A stretch of 64,000 bases of DNA, taken from DASZIT01 sp036268775 (GTDB taxonomy: Bacteria; Actinomycetota; Acidimicrobiia; Acidimicrobiales; RAAP-2). Position 1 is the first letter of the stretch, and every line of letters begins with the position of its first letter. Location of the stretch: NCBI GenBank assembly GCA_036268775.1, contig DATATM010000015.1:1-64000 (forward strand), written 5' to 3'. Shown one piece after another: positions 33,528 through 43,253 of the stretch. Position numbers and translations under genes: made by a program. The notes below the pieces were generated by a model. That model did no database searches, was not told the origin of the DNA, and saw nothing but the letters and a program-made list of their open reading frames with translations.

Positions 33528-33997
33528 GCCGGGAACCCGGTGCGATCGGACTGCCAGGAGGGGTCGAGCTGGCGGAGGAACATCGCGCAGCGTTCCTCCT
33601 CGCCGTGCTCACCGATGGAGCCGGCCGCGGAGCGCAGACCGTCGAGGCACCGGAGGAACGGGCGGTTCTCATCGTGGGCCCATCGAACTGTCCCCGATCC
33701 CTTCCAGCCGGCCCCCCGGAGGGCATCCAGCCCTCGGTGGTAGCCGACCCGGAAGCAGGCGTAGGCCTCCACATCGTCCCGGGCCAGCGATCCGAGCGCC
33801 GCCCAGGCGGCCAGCGACTTGGGGTCGGAACGGACGACGTCAGCGACGGCATGACGGCGCCTCTCGCCGGGCTGGCCGAGCGCCGACTCGAGGGCGGCGG
33901 TGACCGCCTCCGGCTCGGCCGGCAGGATCGTCTCGGGGAGTCCGGCCGTCAACCGCACCGGTGACGCGTCCGAAGCCGGTTGGGAAGACGAGCTCAT
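33524..33997 (-). CDS. DUF3151 family protein
   Basis: A 157-residue protein of the actinobacterial DUF3151 family, recognised from AWAALGSLARDDVEAYACFRVGYHRGLDALR-type core (key YHRGLDALRGAGWKG), FLRCLDGLRSAAGSIGE and the C-terminal FLRQLDPSWQ. Function unknown. The ATG at 33997 lies 6 nt from TACACT, suggesting a leaderless mRNA that continues into the lipoprotein gene. Confidence 0.82.
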   Translation of the reverse strand: MSSSSQPASDASPVRLTAGLPETILPAEPEAVTAALESALGQPGERRRHAVADVVRSDPKSLAAWAALGSLARDDVEAYACFRVGYHRGLDALRGAGWKGSGTVRWAHDENRPFLRCLDGLRSAAGSIGEHGEEERCAMFLRQLDPSWQSDRTGFPA

Positions 33998-34003
33998 GGT
34001 CGC

Positions 34004-34009
34004 AGTGTA
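34004..34009 (-). promoter_or_regulatory. -10 box for leaderless DUF3151 mRNA
   Basis: TACACT on the minus strand with 6 nt to the ATG at 33997. Confidence 0.45.
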
Positions 34010-34054
34010 GAGCGGCTCCGGCGTGCCTCCCCTTCGGGGCCGCCCGGCCGGGAT

Positions 34055-35338
34055 TCAGACGAAGCGGACCAGGTGATAGTCCTTCTTGCCCCGCCGCACC
34101 ACCAGATACCGGCCGGCCACCAGATCATCGACCGTCAAGGTCCGGCCCACCTCGGTCTCCCGATAGTTGTTCACGTAGACGCCCCCCTGCTCGATGATGG
34201 ATCGGGCCTGGCTCTTCGACCGGGTCCCGGAGTCCACCAACAGGTCCACCAGCGACAGCCCGTCGCCGTCGAGCCGGGTCCGGGCGATCTCGGTGGACGG
34301 AGCGTCGGAGAAGACGTCGAGGAGGGAACGCTCGTCGAGGTCCGCCACCTCCCCCCCGAACAGGGCCGCCGCCGCCCGCTCGGCTCGTTCCGTCTCTTCC
34401 TCGCCGTGCACCATGGCGCACACCCGGCGGGCCAACTCCCGCTGTGCCTCCCGGCGCTCGGGATGGTCGTCGGTGACCTGATCCAGCGCCAGGATCTCAT
34501 CGTGGGAGAGGAAGGTGAAGTAGCGGAGGTAGGTGCCGACCACCGCGTCCTCGGTGCGGACGAAGAACTGATAGAGCTGATAGGCGCTGGTCCGGTCGGC
34601 GTCGAGCCATACCGTCCCGGTCTCGGTCTTGCCGAACTTGGTCCCGTCCGCCTTCAGGACCAACGGAGTAGTCAATCCCCAGGCTTCGGCGTGACGCACC
34701 TTCCGGATCAGATCGATGCCCATGGTGATGTTGCCCCACTGATCGCTTCCCCCGAGTTGGAGCGTGCAGCTGCACTGATCGAACAGCTGGAGGAAGTCAT
34801 AGGCCTGCAGCAGCATGTAGCTGAACTCGGTGAAGGAGATGCCCTGGCCGTCCCGATCCAGCCGGGACCTGACCGAGTCCTTGGCCACCATCTGGTTGAC
34901 GGTGAAGTGCTTGCCGGTATCCCGGAGGAAATCGAACAACCTCAGCTCGGTCAACCAGTCGGCATTGTTCATCAGCCGGGCCCGGGAGCTACCCGCCTCG
35001 GGGGCGAAGTCGAGGAACCGCTCGAGCTGGTTCTGGATGCCCTGCAGATTGCTGCGCAGCGATTCGGCCGAGAGCAGGGACCGTTCCTCCGATCGGCCGC
35101 CGGGATCGCCGATGAACCCGGTGCCGCCCCCGGCCAGGGCGATGGGCTGATGACCGGCCAACTGGAGACGCCGGAGGTTGCAGACCTGGAGGAGGTGGCC
35201 GACATGGAGGCTGTCGGCGGTGGGGTCGAATCCGGTATAGGCGGTGAGCCGATCGGCGTCGAGGCGTCCCTCCAGGGTCGGGTCGGTCATCTGATGGATG
35301 AGCCCCCGAAAGCGGAGGTCCTCGGCGAGTCCGGACAT
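34055..35338 (-). CDS. tyrS: Tyrosyl-tRNA synthetase
   Basis: Class I synthetase of 427 aa. The HIGH-type motif is HVGHLLQ (about 45-51); YTGFDPTADSL precedes it; GGSDQWGNI binds the substrate; and KFGKTETG is the KMSKS-equivalent. A C-terminal S4 RNA-binding domain is visible (LVDLLVDSGTRSKSQARSII). I chose the ATG at 35338, GAGG a few bases upstream; a frame start at 35362 lacks support. I searched the 150-bp upstream gap for a T-box and saw no T-box sequence. Confidence 0.96.
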   Translation of the reverse strand: MSGLAEDLRFRGLIHQMTDPTLEGRLDADRLTAYTGFDPTADSLHVGHLLQVCNLRRLQLAGHQPIALAGGGTGFIGDPGGRSEERSLLSAESLRSNLQGIQNQLERFLDFAPEAGSSRARLMNNADWLTELRLFDFLRDTGKHFTVNQMVAKDSVRSRLDRDGQGISFTEFSYMLLQAYDFLQLFDQCSCTLQLGGSDQWGNITMGIDLIRKVRHAEAWGLTTPLVLKADGTKFGKTETGTVWLDADRTSAYQLYQFFVRTEDAVVGTYLRYFTFLSHDEILALDQVTDDHPERREAQRELARRVCAMVHGEEETERAERAAAALFGGEVADLDERSLLDVFSDAPSTEIARTRLDGDGLSLVDLLVDSGTRSKSQARSIIEQGGVYVNNYRETEVGRTLTVDDLVAGRYLVVRRGKKDYHLVRFV

Positions 35339-35489
35339 GGCCTCAGCCTGCCACGTCGGCAACCCCCGGCCACCAACTCACCGCCGCGCCGCCCTCGCGC
35401 CCGCCACGGTGTCGAACCGGACCGATACGCTCGCATCGCCGGTCGTCGGTGGCGGAAGCGGCTTTCCCCCAGGAATCAAGGAGCACGCG

Positions 35490-36836
35490 GTGACAAATCT
35501 CTACCTCGAAGGCAACTTCGCCCCGGTGCTCGAAGAGTTGACCGAAGACCACGAGCTTCCGGTCACCGGCGTCATCCCCCCCGACCTCGAGGGCCACCTG
35601 CTCCGCAACGGGCCGAATCCGGCGGTGGTGCCCGCCGATGACACCGAGTACCACTGGTTCGCCGGCGACGGGATGATCCACCAGATCTCCCTGGCCGGAA
35701 GCAAAGCCGTCGGCTACCGCAATCGCTGGGTCCGCACCCGCAAGCTGGCGGCGGAGCTCGGCACCCAGCCGCCCAACGGGCCCCAGGAGCCTCTCGACGG
35801 ACCGGCCAACACCCATGTCATCCGGCATGCCGGCACCACCCTGGCCTTGGTGGAGTCGGGGTTCCCCCACGCGCTGTCCCCGGACCTGGAACGGGCCCGG
35901 GTCCATGATTTCGACAGCGGGTTGACCTCCCCGATGACCGCCCACCCGAAGGTCGACCCCGACACCGGGGAGCTGGTGTTCTTCGGCTATGACGTCTTCG
36001 GGCCGCCGTTCCTCCGCTACCACACCGTCGATGCCGCCGGCGCCCTCACCCGGACCGAAGACATCCAGATCCCGCGGGCGGCGATGATCCACGACTTCGG
36101 GGTCACCTCCTCCCGGGTGGTGTTCATGGATCTCCCGGTGCTCTTCGACCTGGACCTGGGCGCCGCCGGGCGTTCGCTCCCCTTCCGGTGGATGCCCGAG
36201 GCCGGCAGCCGAATCGGGGTGATGCCCCGGGAGGGAGGCGATGACGACGTCCGTTGGATCGGGATCGATCCGGTCTACGTGTTCCACGTGCTCAACGCCT
36301 ATGACGACGGTGACGCCGTCATCATGGACGTGGTTCGCTACGACTCGGCGTTCGACACCGCCCCCGGGGAGGTCATCGCCTCCAACAAGCCGGTGTTGGC
36401 CCGATGGACCATCGACCCGGCGGCCAACCGGGTCAACGAAGTGATCCTCGATGACAACCTGGTGGAATTCCCTCGCATCGACGACCACGTGGCCGGTCTT
36501 CCCCACCGCTACGGCTACTGCACCCTGCTGGCGCCGGGGCTCGACAACGACGACATGACCGGTCTCATCAAGTACGACCTCCAACGGGACGAAGCCATCC
36601 GCTACGAGCCCGGGGAGAACCGGTCGGCCGGCGAACCCCTCTTCGTGCGGGCCGGCGACGGCCGCGGTGAGGACGAGGGCTGGGTGATGAGCGTTGTCTA
36701 CGATCGCACCCGCGACGCCAGCGATCTGGTCATCCTCGACGCCACATCATTCGCGGGACCACCGGTGGCCACCGTGCACCTGCCGGCCCGGGTGCCATTC
36801 GGGTTCCACGGCTCGTGGGTGCCGTCGACGTCCTGA
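35490..36836 (+). CDS. Carotenoid cleavage oxygenase family protein
   Basis: A 448-residue, seven-bladed beta-propeller dioxygenase that cleaves carotenoids, apocarotenoids or related aromatic alkenes (stilbene type). The four iron-binding histidines appear in TAHPKVD, MIHDFGVTS, VFHVLNAY and GFHGSWVP. The N-terminal PPDLEGHLLRNGPNP and HWFAGDGMIH are family hallmarks. GTG start at 35490 with AAGGAG 6 nt upstream. No carotenoid synthesis gene is nearby; the substrate is not predictable. Confidence 0.92.
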   Translation: MTNLYLEGNFAPVLEELTEDHELPVTGVIPPDLEGHLLRNGPNPAVVPADDTEYHWFAGDGMIHQISLAGSKAVGYRNRWVRTRKLAAELGTQPPNGPQEPLDGPANTHVIRHAGTTLALVESGFPHALSPDLERARVHDFDSGLTSPMTAHPKVDPDTGELVFFGYDVFGPPFLRYHTVDAAGALTRTEDIQIPRAAMIHDFGVTSSRVVFMDLPVLFDLDLGAAGRSLPFRWMPEAGSRIGVMPREGGDDDVRWIGIDPVYVFHVLNAYDDGDAVIMDVVRYDSAFDTAPGEVIASNKPVLARWTIDPAANRVNEVILDDNLVEFPRIDDHVAGLPHRYGYCTLLAPGLDNDDMTGLIKYDLQRDEAIRYEPGENRSAGEPLFVRAGDGRGEDEGWVMSVVYDRTRDASDLVILDATSFAGPPVATVHLPARVPFGFHGSWVPSTS

Positions 36837-37014
36837 CCAGGCGCGACTGCTAACATATTTGCCTTCGCACCGCCGTCAAAACGTCGGGTGACACCAACTC
36901 CGGCGTCGTGCATGAGAAACTTCTGGAGCCCATCGGTGGGACGGTTCGTCCCGCCTGATCGACAGAACGAGTGACAGGCCAACCCACCTTGCCATCCATC
37001 GACCATTCCCAGCC

Positions 37015-37030
37015 GGGCCCCTTCGGGCCT
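37015..37030 (+). other. Hairpin in the leader before the LCP gene
   Basis: GGGCCC, loop CTTC, GGGCCT forms six pairs within a 270-bp gap (36837-37106). An AT-rich patch near 36851 (TAACAT) might be a promoter. Apart from these I see nothing recognisable there, and no known riboswitch class matches. Confidence 0.3.
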
Positions 37031-37106
37031 GAAGGCCGTGCGGCCGACCCAGGCAGCCCGCGGTTCGCCACCGGCACCATCGGGGGATACGAGGCACACC
37101 GGGCGC

Positions 37107-38468
37107 ATGCCCAGTAACGGCGAATTCCCGGGGCCGATCCTCGGGGGCCAATTTCCCATCCCCCGGAGTGCGGGCGGCACCCCCCGCGGGCGGCGGGACG
37201 CACTCCCCCCGTCGACCGAAGGTCGGGTCAAGCCGGCCAAGCGGCGTCGCACCCGGGGGCAGAAGGTGCTCCGGGCCTTGATCATCGTCCTCATCGTGGT
37301 GGTGATGCTGGCCGCCAGCGGCTACGGCTACTTCCGCTACGAGTGGGGTCAGATCAAGACGGCGGTCTGCGCCAGCTGCGTGGCGGTGGCCAATGGCGCG
37401 CCTTACAACGTGCTGGTCATCGGGTCCGATACCCGGACCGGGGAGACCGCCGCCCAGGCCCAGCAGTTCGGCAACGCCACCACCGCCGGGGGGCAGCGAG
37501 CCGACACCATCAAGATCGTCCACGTCGATCCCCAAGCCGGGACCGCCAGCACCCTTTCCATCCCCCGGGACACCTTCGTGACCCTCTCCGGCGTTCCCGC
37601 CTCGTCAGGGGTATCGACCAAGAACAAGATCAACGCCGCCTTCGCCTCCGGTCCCAATGATCCCAACCCGAGTGGCACCGGAGCCAACGGGGTGGTCCAG
37701 ACCGTCGAGAACACCTTCGGGATTCCCATCAGCCACTGGATCGTGGTCAACTTCTTCGGTTTGACCGATGCGGTCAACGGACTGGGCGGGATCAAGATGA
37801 ACTTTCCCTATCCGGTCAAGGACTACGGCGACTGCAACGCCAACGGCGTCTATTCCAACTGCACCGGGCTCAACATCCCGACCGCCGGCTGTCAGGTCAT
37901 CAACGGCACCCAGGCGTTGGCGCTGTCCCGGTCCCGGCACTTCGAGTACTACAAAGGCGGCACCTGGGTCAGTGACTACTCGTCGGACATCGGGCGCATC
38001 ACCCGGCAGAACCTGGTGATCGAGGGGGTGGTCAACAAGGCCAAGTCGACCTACAACCCCATCCAAGCGGCATCGTTCATCTCGTCGCTGACCCACGACG
38101 TCACCCTCGACGACCAGTTCGGCTCGGGGATGCTGTTGAGTCTGGCCGAGCGTTACCACGCCTTCTCCGGTTCGAGCCTCCAGAACTACACGGTGACCAC
38201 GGTGGGAGCGAACTACGCCCCTTACGGAGGGGAGGCGGTCCAGGTGGTCCAGCAACCCCAGACCCAACAGACCATCAACCAATTCCTGGGCGGGTCGACC
38301 GGGACGGTGACCACCCCCCCGCTCGACGGCTACGGGAGCCCGATCCCGGTCCCGGCGGTGACGACCACCACCGCGCCGGCGGCGACCACCGCCACCACCG
38401 CCAGCTCATCGCCCCCGACCACTGCGGCGGCGTCGGCGGTTCCCTCTTACGACCCGACACCCTGCTGA
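37107..38468 (+). CDS. LytR-CpsA-Psr (LCP) family cell-wall glycopolymer transferase
   Basis: Membrane-anchored enzyme that links glycopolymers (such as teichoic-acid or arabinogalactan-like chains) to peptidoglycan. Order: basic cytoplasmic segment (about 41-53, KPAKRRRTRGQK), one transmembrane helix (about 55-74), then the extracellular LCP domain with LVIGSDTRTG (about 103-112), RADTIKIVHVDP, LSIPRDTFV, KINAAFA and the ALALSRSRH pyrophosphate-binding arginines. The end is a Pro/Thr/Ala-rich low-complexity stretch (about 415-453). Start ATG at 37107; overlaps menD tail to tail by 22 bp. Confidence 0.9.
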   Translation: MPSNGEFPGPILGGQFPIPRSAGGTPRGRRDALPPSTEGRVKPAKRRRTRGQKVLRALIIVLIVVVMLAASGYGYFRYEWGQIKTAVCASCVAVANGAPYNVLVIGSDTRTGETAAQAQQFGNATTAGGQRADTIKIVHVDPQAGTASTLSIPRDTFVTLSGVPASSGVSTKNKINAAFASGPNDPNPSGTGANGVVQTVENTFGIPISHWIVVNFFGLTDAVNGLGGIKMNFPYPVKDYGDCNANGVYSNCTGLNIPTAGCQVINGTQALALSRSRHFEYYKGGTWVSDYSSDIGRITRQNLVIEGVVNKAKSTYNPIQAASFISSLTHDVTLDDQFGSGMLLSLAERYHAFSGSSLQNYTVTTVGANYAPYGGEAVQVVQQPQTQQTINQFLGGSTGTVTTPPLDGYGSPIPVPAVTTTTAPAATTATTASSSPPTTAAASAVPSYDPTPC

Positions 38469-40336
38469 CCGGGCGGTCCCGAGCCCACCGGGTCGGCACC
38501 GGCGGCCAACCCCCGGTCGACCGCTTCGACGATCTGCCGGTTGAGGTCGGCGTGGATCTCCACATTCGCCCCCCGGTCGGGTAGCCGGACCTGGACCATA
38601 CCCAGGCCCCCGTCCCGGAGCCTCCGGTCCAACGCCTGGCGAAGCGCCTCGGGCCCGTCGTCAGGTCCGACCTCCTCCACCGGGATCCCGAATCCCGCTG
38701 CCACCCGGGCGGCATCGGGAACCTGTTGGGTGCCGAACAGGGTCTCGAAACTGACCGGGTCGAGCCCCGAGGCGGGCGGGAGGAACGAGAAGATCCCTCC
38801 CCCGCCGTTGTCGGCCACCACCACCGTGCAGGGTGCTTCTGTCCCCGCACTCCGCACCAGGGCGGAGACGTCGTGGAGGAAGGCGAGGTCCCCGACCAGC
38901 GCCACGGTGGGACCGGTGGCCAACGCCACGCCGATGGCCGTCGACACCACCCCGTCGATGCCATTGGCGCCGCGATTGGCGAGGACCCGGGGCGGATCGA
39001 CCCGAGGTCCGGCGAACGCCTCCAGATCCCGGACCGGCATCGACGACGACGACACCAAGGTGACCTCCGCGGGGAGGTCGGCGAACAGACGTCGGGCCAA
39101 CCCCGGCTCGGTCCAACCCCCGATCCCCCCCGACCGTCCGTTGGCACCGGCTGAGTCCCCGAGGGCCTGGTCGATAGCAGCCTGGGCGACCGTCTCCGCC
39201 GCCCGCCATCCGTCGCACCAGCCGATGGCGGACCCCGGCGGGGCGCCATCGGGCTCCGGCCGTGCCGGCATCCGGTCGATGACCGACCGACACAAGAGGG
39301 TGGGGTCGGCGGTCACCAAGGTGGTGATCGAGCGGTCGGGGTCCACCCACTGATCCCAGGGGACGACCGCCACCACCGGGGTGTCGGGATCGACGGAGGC
39401 CAGGAAGGTATTGACCACTTTCGAGACCCACGGCGACCCCAGCTTGAGGATGAACTCGGGACGGTGGCCTGCCGCAAACACATCGGAGCGGAGGATCCCA
39501 TCGGCGGCGGCGATCACCGTCGGCCCCTCCTGTCGCAGGCCGGATCGGGGCTCGGCCAGGACCGGCCAACCCAGCGCCGACGAAGCCGCCTCCACCACCT
39601 CGGGATCGCCACCGCCGGCGCCGAACACGATCACCCCCCGGACACCCGCCCGGGCGGCCTCGACGATCCGGTCGACCGCCGCCTCCGGCGGGGCTGGCGC
39701 CACCCGCTCGATGCGGTACCACGGCTGTCCTTCGGGGCGTCCCGGTGGGATGCCCCCGCGGTCGGCATCGCCGAGCAGCGGCTCCCGGAACGGAAGGTTG
39801 AGATGGACGGGTCCGGGCCCCGCCGATCCGGTGACGGCCTCCGCCACCGATCGGGAAGCCAGCGATCGCCAGGTGGCGCGGCCGGCGGCATCGGCGACGC
39901 CCGGATCGGCGTACCACCGCACCGCCCGCCCGAACAGCCATTGCTGATCGATGGTCTGGGGGGCGCCGATATCCCGGAGCTCGGGCGGACGGTCAGCGGT
40001 GCAGACCAGCAACGGCACCCGGGCCAGATCGGCCTCGGCCACCGCGGCGTGGAGCTCGGCGGCGGCGGTGCCGCTGGTTGTCACCATGACCGCCGGGTGA
40101 CCGCTGGCCATACCGATGCCGAGGGCGGTGAAGGCGGCCGACCGTTCGTCCAGCCGGACGTGGGTCTCCATCCCGGGATGGCGCAGCAGGGCAACCGCCA
40201 ACGGGGTGGAGCGGGACCCGGGGCTGACCACCGCGTGGGTCATGCCGCACCGGGCCCACTCGTCGACCAGGGTGGCGGCGAACGCCATCTGGACATCGCC
40301 GGCCTCCGGCGCGGAGCCGGCGATCGGTACGCTCAT
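38447..40336 (-). CDS. menD: MenD, SEPHCHC synthase
   Basis: Thiamine-diphosphate enzyme that commits isochorismate to menaquinone (2-succinyl-5-enolpyruvyl-6-hydroxy-3-cyclohexene-1-carboxylate synthase). The 629-residue protein has the N-terminal VVSPGSRSTPLAVALLRH and DERSAAFTALGIG, RPPELRDIGAPQTIDQQWLFG, and the TPP-binding GDLAFLHDVSAL with later VVADNGGGGIFSFLPP. Divergent from menH, 20 bp apart. Confidence 0.95.
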   Translation of the reverse strand: MSVPIAGSAPEAGDVQMAFAATLVDEWARCGMTHAVVSPGSRSTPLAVALLRHPGMETHVRLDERSAAFTALGIGMASGHPAVMVTTSGTAAAELHAAVAEADLARVPLLVCTADRPPELRDIGAPQTIDQQWLFGRAVRWYADPGVADAAGRATWRSLASRSVAEAVTGSAGPGPVHLNLPFREPLLGDADRGGIPPGRPEGQPWYRIERVAPAPPEAAVDRIVEAARAGVRGVIVFGAGGGDPEVVEAASSALGWPVLAEPRSGLRQEGPTVIAAADGILRSDVFAAGHRPEFILKLGSPWVSKVVNTFLASVDPDTPVVAVVPWDQWVDPDRSITTLVTADPTLLCRSVIDRMPARPEPDGAPPGSAIGWCDGWRAAETVAQAAIDQALGDSAGANGRSGGIGGWTEPGLARRLFADLPAEVTLVSSSSMPVRDLEAFAGPRVDPPRVLANRGANGIDGVVSTAIGVALATGPTVALVGDLAFLHDVSALVRSAGTEAPCTVVVADNGGGGIFSFLPPASGLDPVSFETLFGTQQVPDAARVAAGFGIPVEEVGPDDGPEALRQALDRRLRDGGLGMVQVRLPDRGANVEIHADLNRQIVEAVDRGLAAGADPVGSGPPGQQGVGS

Positions 40337-40356
40337 GGCCGAGGTCCCAACTGTTC

Positions 40357-41208
40357 ATGTCGCCCGAATCCAACCCACCCACTGCCATCGACCCCACCGA
40401 CCCGGACCCCGTGGCGCTCCACGCCACCGCCCTCGGCCACGGACCCCGGCTGGTGATGGCCCACGGCTTCACCCAGACCGGCAACGTCTGGGGAAAGCTG
40501 GACATCCTGTTGGCCGCCGATTACCAGGTGGTGCGGGCCGACATGCCTGGGCACGGCGGCTCGGGCCGGGTCCGGGCCGACCTGCCCGAGGGTGGACGCC
40601 GATTGGGCGCGCTGGGCGGGAAGGCCAGTTATCTGGGGTACTCGATGGGTGCCCGCTTCTGCCTCCATCTGGCCCTCGACCAACCGGAGCTGGTCGATTC
40701 CCTGATCCTCGTCTCCGGCACCGCCGGCATCGACGATCCGGGGGAACGGGCCGCCCGGCGAGCGGTGGACGACGGGTTGGCCGACCAGCTCGACCCGCCG
40801 CTCCCCGGCCCTAAGCCCATCGACGAGCCCGACGCCGACCAAGCCCGCCTCGACTCGTTCTTGCGCCGATGGCTCGACACCCCGCTGCTGGCCGGAGTCC
40901 CGACCGAAGCCGACGGTTTCGCCGAGCGCCGGCGCAACACCGGACCCGGCCTGGCCTCCAGCCTGCGATTGGCCGGCACCGGCACCCAGCTCCCGTTGTG
41001 GGGCCAACTCGGCGGTCTGGCCATGCCCGTCCTGGTCATTACCGGCGAGCGCGACGAGAAGTTCACCGACATCGGACGCCGGATGGTGGAAGCCATCGGC
41101 GACCACGCGGTCCAGGTGGTCATTGCCGGAGCCGGTCACTCGCCCCACCTCGAAGAGCCGGCGCAGGTGGCCAAGGAGATCAGAGCCTTCCTGCGTTCGC
41201 ATCTCTGA
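40357..41208 (+). CDS. menH: Alpha/beta hydrolase, probable MenH (SHCHC synthase)
   Basis: A 283-residue alpha/beta-hydrolase with oxyanion-region HGFTQTG, nucleophile GYSMGAR (Ser about 96), acid in ITGERDEKF and catalytic His in GAGHSPHLEEP. These match MenH, which removes pyruvate from the MenD product. Placement between menD and menA-menB strengthens the call, though substrate specificity is inferred. Confidence 0.82.
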   Translation: MSPESNPPTAIDPTDPDPVALHATALGHGPRLVMAHGFTQTGNVWGKLDILLAADYQVVRADMPGHGGSGRVRADLPEGGRRLGALGGKASYLGYSMGARFCLHLALDQPELVDSLILVSGTAGIDDPGERAARRAVDDGLADQLDPPLPGPKPIDEPDADQARLDSFLRRWLDTPLLAGVPTEADGFAERRRNTGPGLASSLRLAGTGTQLPLWGQLGGLAMPVLVITGERDEKFTDIGRRMVEAIGDHAVQVVIAGAGHSPHLEEPAQVAKEIRAFLRSHL

Positions 41209-41210
41209 GC

Positions 41211-42212
41211 TCACGTCGCCCACAGCCACACCGCTCCGGCCAGCAGCGCGCCGAAGACGAGTTGGAGCCGTCCGGTGGCGGCGAGTACCGGGAGCAGGGC
41301 ACGGCCGGTGGCATCGCCGTGGACGATGCGGATCGGGGGGATGGCCAGCGGCAGGGCCAGGAGCGGCAGGAAGGCGTAGACCGGATGGCGGTAGGCCAGC
41401 CCCCCGGCGGCAGCCAAGAGGCCGAACACCAGCACCCCGACGAACGGGAGGGCCACGCAGGCAATGTAGAACCAGCCCGCCGGTCGCCGGCCCACCCGGG
41501 CGGCCAGCGTCCGCTTCCCGGCCACCCGATCGGTGTCGATGTCCCGAAGGTTGTTGGCCAACAACAGGGCGGTGGCCAATAGGCCCACCGCCACCGAGGC
41601 AGGGACGACCAGTCCCCCGGTCAGGCGCAGGGTCTGGACGTAATAGGTGCCGATGGTCGCCACCACCCCGAAGAAGACGAAGACGAACAGTTCGCCGAAA
41701 CCGGCATAGCCGTAGGGGTGGGGGCCACCGGTGTAGAACCAGCCGGCGGCCAGACAGGCAGCGCCGACCACCAACACCCACCAGGACGTCGCCCAGGCCA
41801 GTGCCAGGCCCACCACTCCGGCGACCCCGAAGGCCACCATGGCCGCCCGCTTGACCGCCGAAGGCGAGGCCAGTCCGGAGGCGACCAGTCGGACCGGGCC
41901 GACCCGCTGATCATCGGTCCCGCGGATGCCGTCGGAGTAGTCGTTGGCATAGTTGGTGCCGACCTGGAGGGCCAGCGCCACCACCAGGGCGCCGAGGGCC
42001 CGCCACCAGGCGGAGTCCCAGAAGGACGGTGTCGCCCCGTGGACCAGGCCGGCCACTCTGACCGGCAGGAGGGCGGCCGAGGTGAGGGGATGGGCGGCCG
42101 CCGTCCCCACCAGTACCGGGACCACGGCGGCCGGCAGGGTTCTTGGGCGGGCCCCGACCACCCACCGCTTGACCGGACCGGGGGCCACCGGCGCGGAGGC
42201 GGGGGCACTCAT
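41211..42212 (-). CDS. menA: 1,4-dihydroxy-2-naphthoate polyprenyltransferase
   Basis: UbiA-family membrane prenyltransferase that adds the isoprenoid tail to form demethylmenaquinone. The first Asp-rich motif is NYANDYSDGIRGTDD, the second NLRDIDTDRVAGKRTLAARVG; about eight transmembrane helices are visible. Length 333. It meets menH tail to tail with a 2-bp gap. Confidence 0.94.
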   Translation of the reverse strand: MSAPASAPVAPGPVKRWVVGARPRTLPAAVVPVLVGTAAAHPLTSAALLPVRVAGLVHGATPSFWDSAWWRALGALVVALALQVGTNYANDYSDGIRGTDDQRVGPVRLVASGLASPSAVKRAAMVAFGVAGVVGLALAWATSWWVLVVGAACLAAGWFYTGGPHPYGYAGFGELFVFVFFGVVATIGTYYVQTLRLTGGLVVPASVAVGLLATALLLANNLRDIDTDRVAGKRTLAARVGRRPAGWFYIACVALPFVGVLVFGLLAAAGGLAYRHPVYAFLPLLALPLAIPPIRIVHGDATGRALLPVLAATGRLQLVFGALLAGAVWLWAT

Positions 42213-42258
42213 CGCCGCACCGGTGCGGGCCCCGCCGTCGGCGACACCCCCGCCACCC

Positions 42259-43200
42259 TCACGGGCGACGAGGGAACCTCTCGAAGTCCGGCTTCCGATG
42301 CTGCTGGAAGGCGTTGCGACCCTCTTGCCCCTCTTCGCTCATATAGAAGAGCATGGTGGCATCACCGGCCAACTGCTGGAGTCCGGCCAGTCCGTCATCG
42401 GCGGCGTGCAGCCCCCCTTTGATCATCCGGAGGGCGATGGGGGAAAGGGACAGCATCCGTCGACACCAGGCGATGGTCTCGATCTCCAATGATTCGAGCG
42501 GGACCACCTCGTTGACCAGACCCCAATCGAGGGCGGTGGCGGCGTCGTACTGGCGGCAGAGGAACCACACCTCCTTGGCCCGCTTCAAACCGATGGTGCG
42601 AGCCAGCAGGCTGGACCCGTAGCCGCCGTCGAAGCTCCCGACGATGGGTCCGGTCTGCCCGAACCGGGCGTTCTCGGCGGCGATGGTGAGGTCGCAGACC
42701 AGATGGAGGATGTGACCTCCACCGATCGCATACCCGGCCACCATGGCCACCACCGGCTTGGGCAGGCGACGGATCTCGATCTGGAGGTCGAGCACGTTGA
42801 GCCGGCCGATCCCCTGTTGGGCGATGTCGTCGTCGCCCATGTAGCCGTCGTCGCCACGGATCTTCTGGTCCCCACCCGAGCAGAAGGCGTCGGGACCCTC
42901 ACCGGTGAGGATCACCACCCCGACCGATGGGTCGTCGCGGGCGGCCGACAGGGCGTCCGAAAGCTCGAAGAGCGTCTGGGGCCGGAAGGCGTTGCGGACT
43001 TCCGGGCGGGCGATGGTCAGCTTGGCGATGCCGTCGGCGACATCGAAATAGATGTCCTTGTAGACGCCCCGGCGTTCCCACTCGGGAAGCGGCAGGCTCC
43101 GGTACTGCTCGACCGGATCCTCCGGGGCCCCGCTGATGACGGTCTGCACTCCGGTGTCTGGGCTGCCGACTCGACCGCCTCCGTCACCTGCCTTCTCCAT
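42259..43200 (-). CDS. menB: 1,4-dihydroxy-2-naphthoyl-CoA synthase
   Basis: Crotonase-fold ring-closing enzyme of menaquinone synthesis. Hallmarks: YKDIYFDVADGIAKLTIARPEVRNAFRP, EGPDAFCSGGDQKIRGDDGY (MenB-specific GGDQ), VAMVAGYAIGGGHILHLVCDLTIA and GSFDGGYGSSLLAR. The ATG at 43200 gives 313 aa with about 30 extra N-terminal residues; AGGAG lies 11 nt upstream. GTG at 43212 is an alternative. Confidence 0.95.
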   Translation of the reverse strand: MEKAGDGGGRVGSPDTGVQTVISGAPEDPVEQYRSLPLPEWERRGVYKDIYFDVADGIAKLTIARPEVRNAFRPQTLFELSDALSAARDDPSVGVVILTGEGPDAFCSGGDQKIRGDDGYMGDDDIAQQGIGRLNVLDLQIEIRRLPKPVVAMVAGYAIGGGHILHLVCDLTIAAENARFGQTGPIVGSFDGGYGSSLLARTIGLKRAKEVWFLCRQYDAATALDWGLVNEVVPLESLEIETIAWCRRMLSLSPIALRMIKGGLHAADDGLAGLQQLAGDATMLFYMSEEGQEGRNAFQQHRKPDFERFPRRP

Positions 43201-43240
43201 GCGCTCACTCACTCCTCGCGTCGTCGTTGGGGACGGCACC

Positions 43241-43246
43241 TACGCT
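43241..43246 (+). promoter_or_regulatory. -10 box for leaderless menE mRNA
   Basis: TACGCT with 7 nt to the ATG at 43254 and no Shine-Dalgarno. Confidence 0.45.
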
Positions 43247-43253
43247 AGCGGCC

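Noticed and set aside
35339..35489. Possible T-box leader before tyrS
   Set aside because: No T-box sequence or specifier-loop structure is visible; the region is shared with the divergent oxygenase promoter.
36837..37106. Possible structured RNA before the LCP gene
   Set aside because: Only one short 6-bp hairpin and an AT-rich patch; nothing matching a known riboswitch, so I kept it as a simple hairpin.
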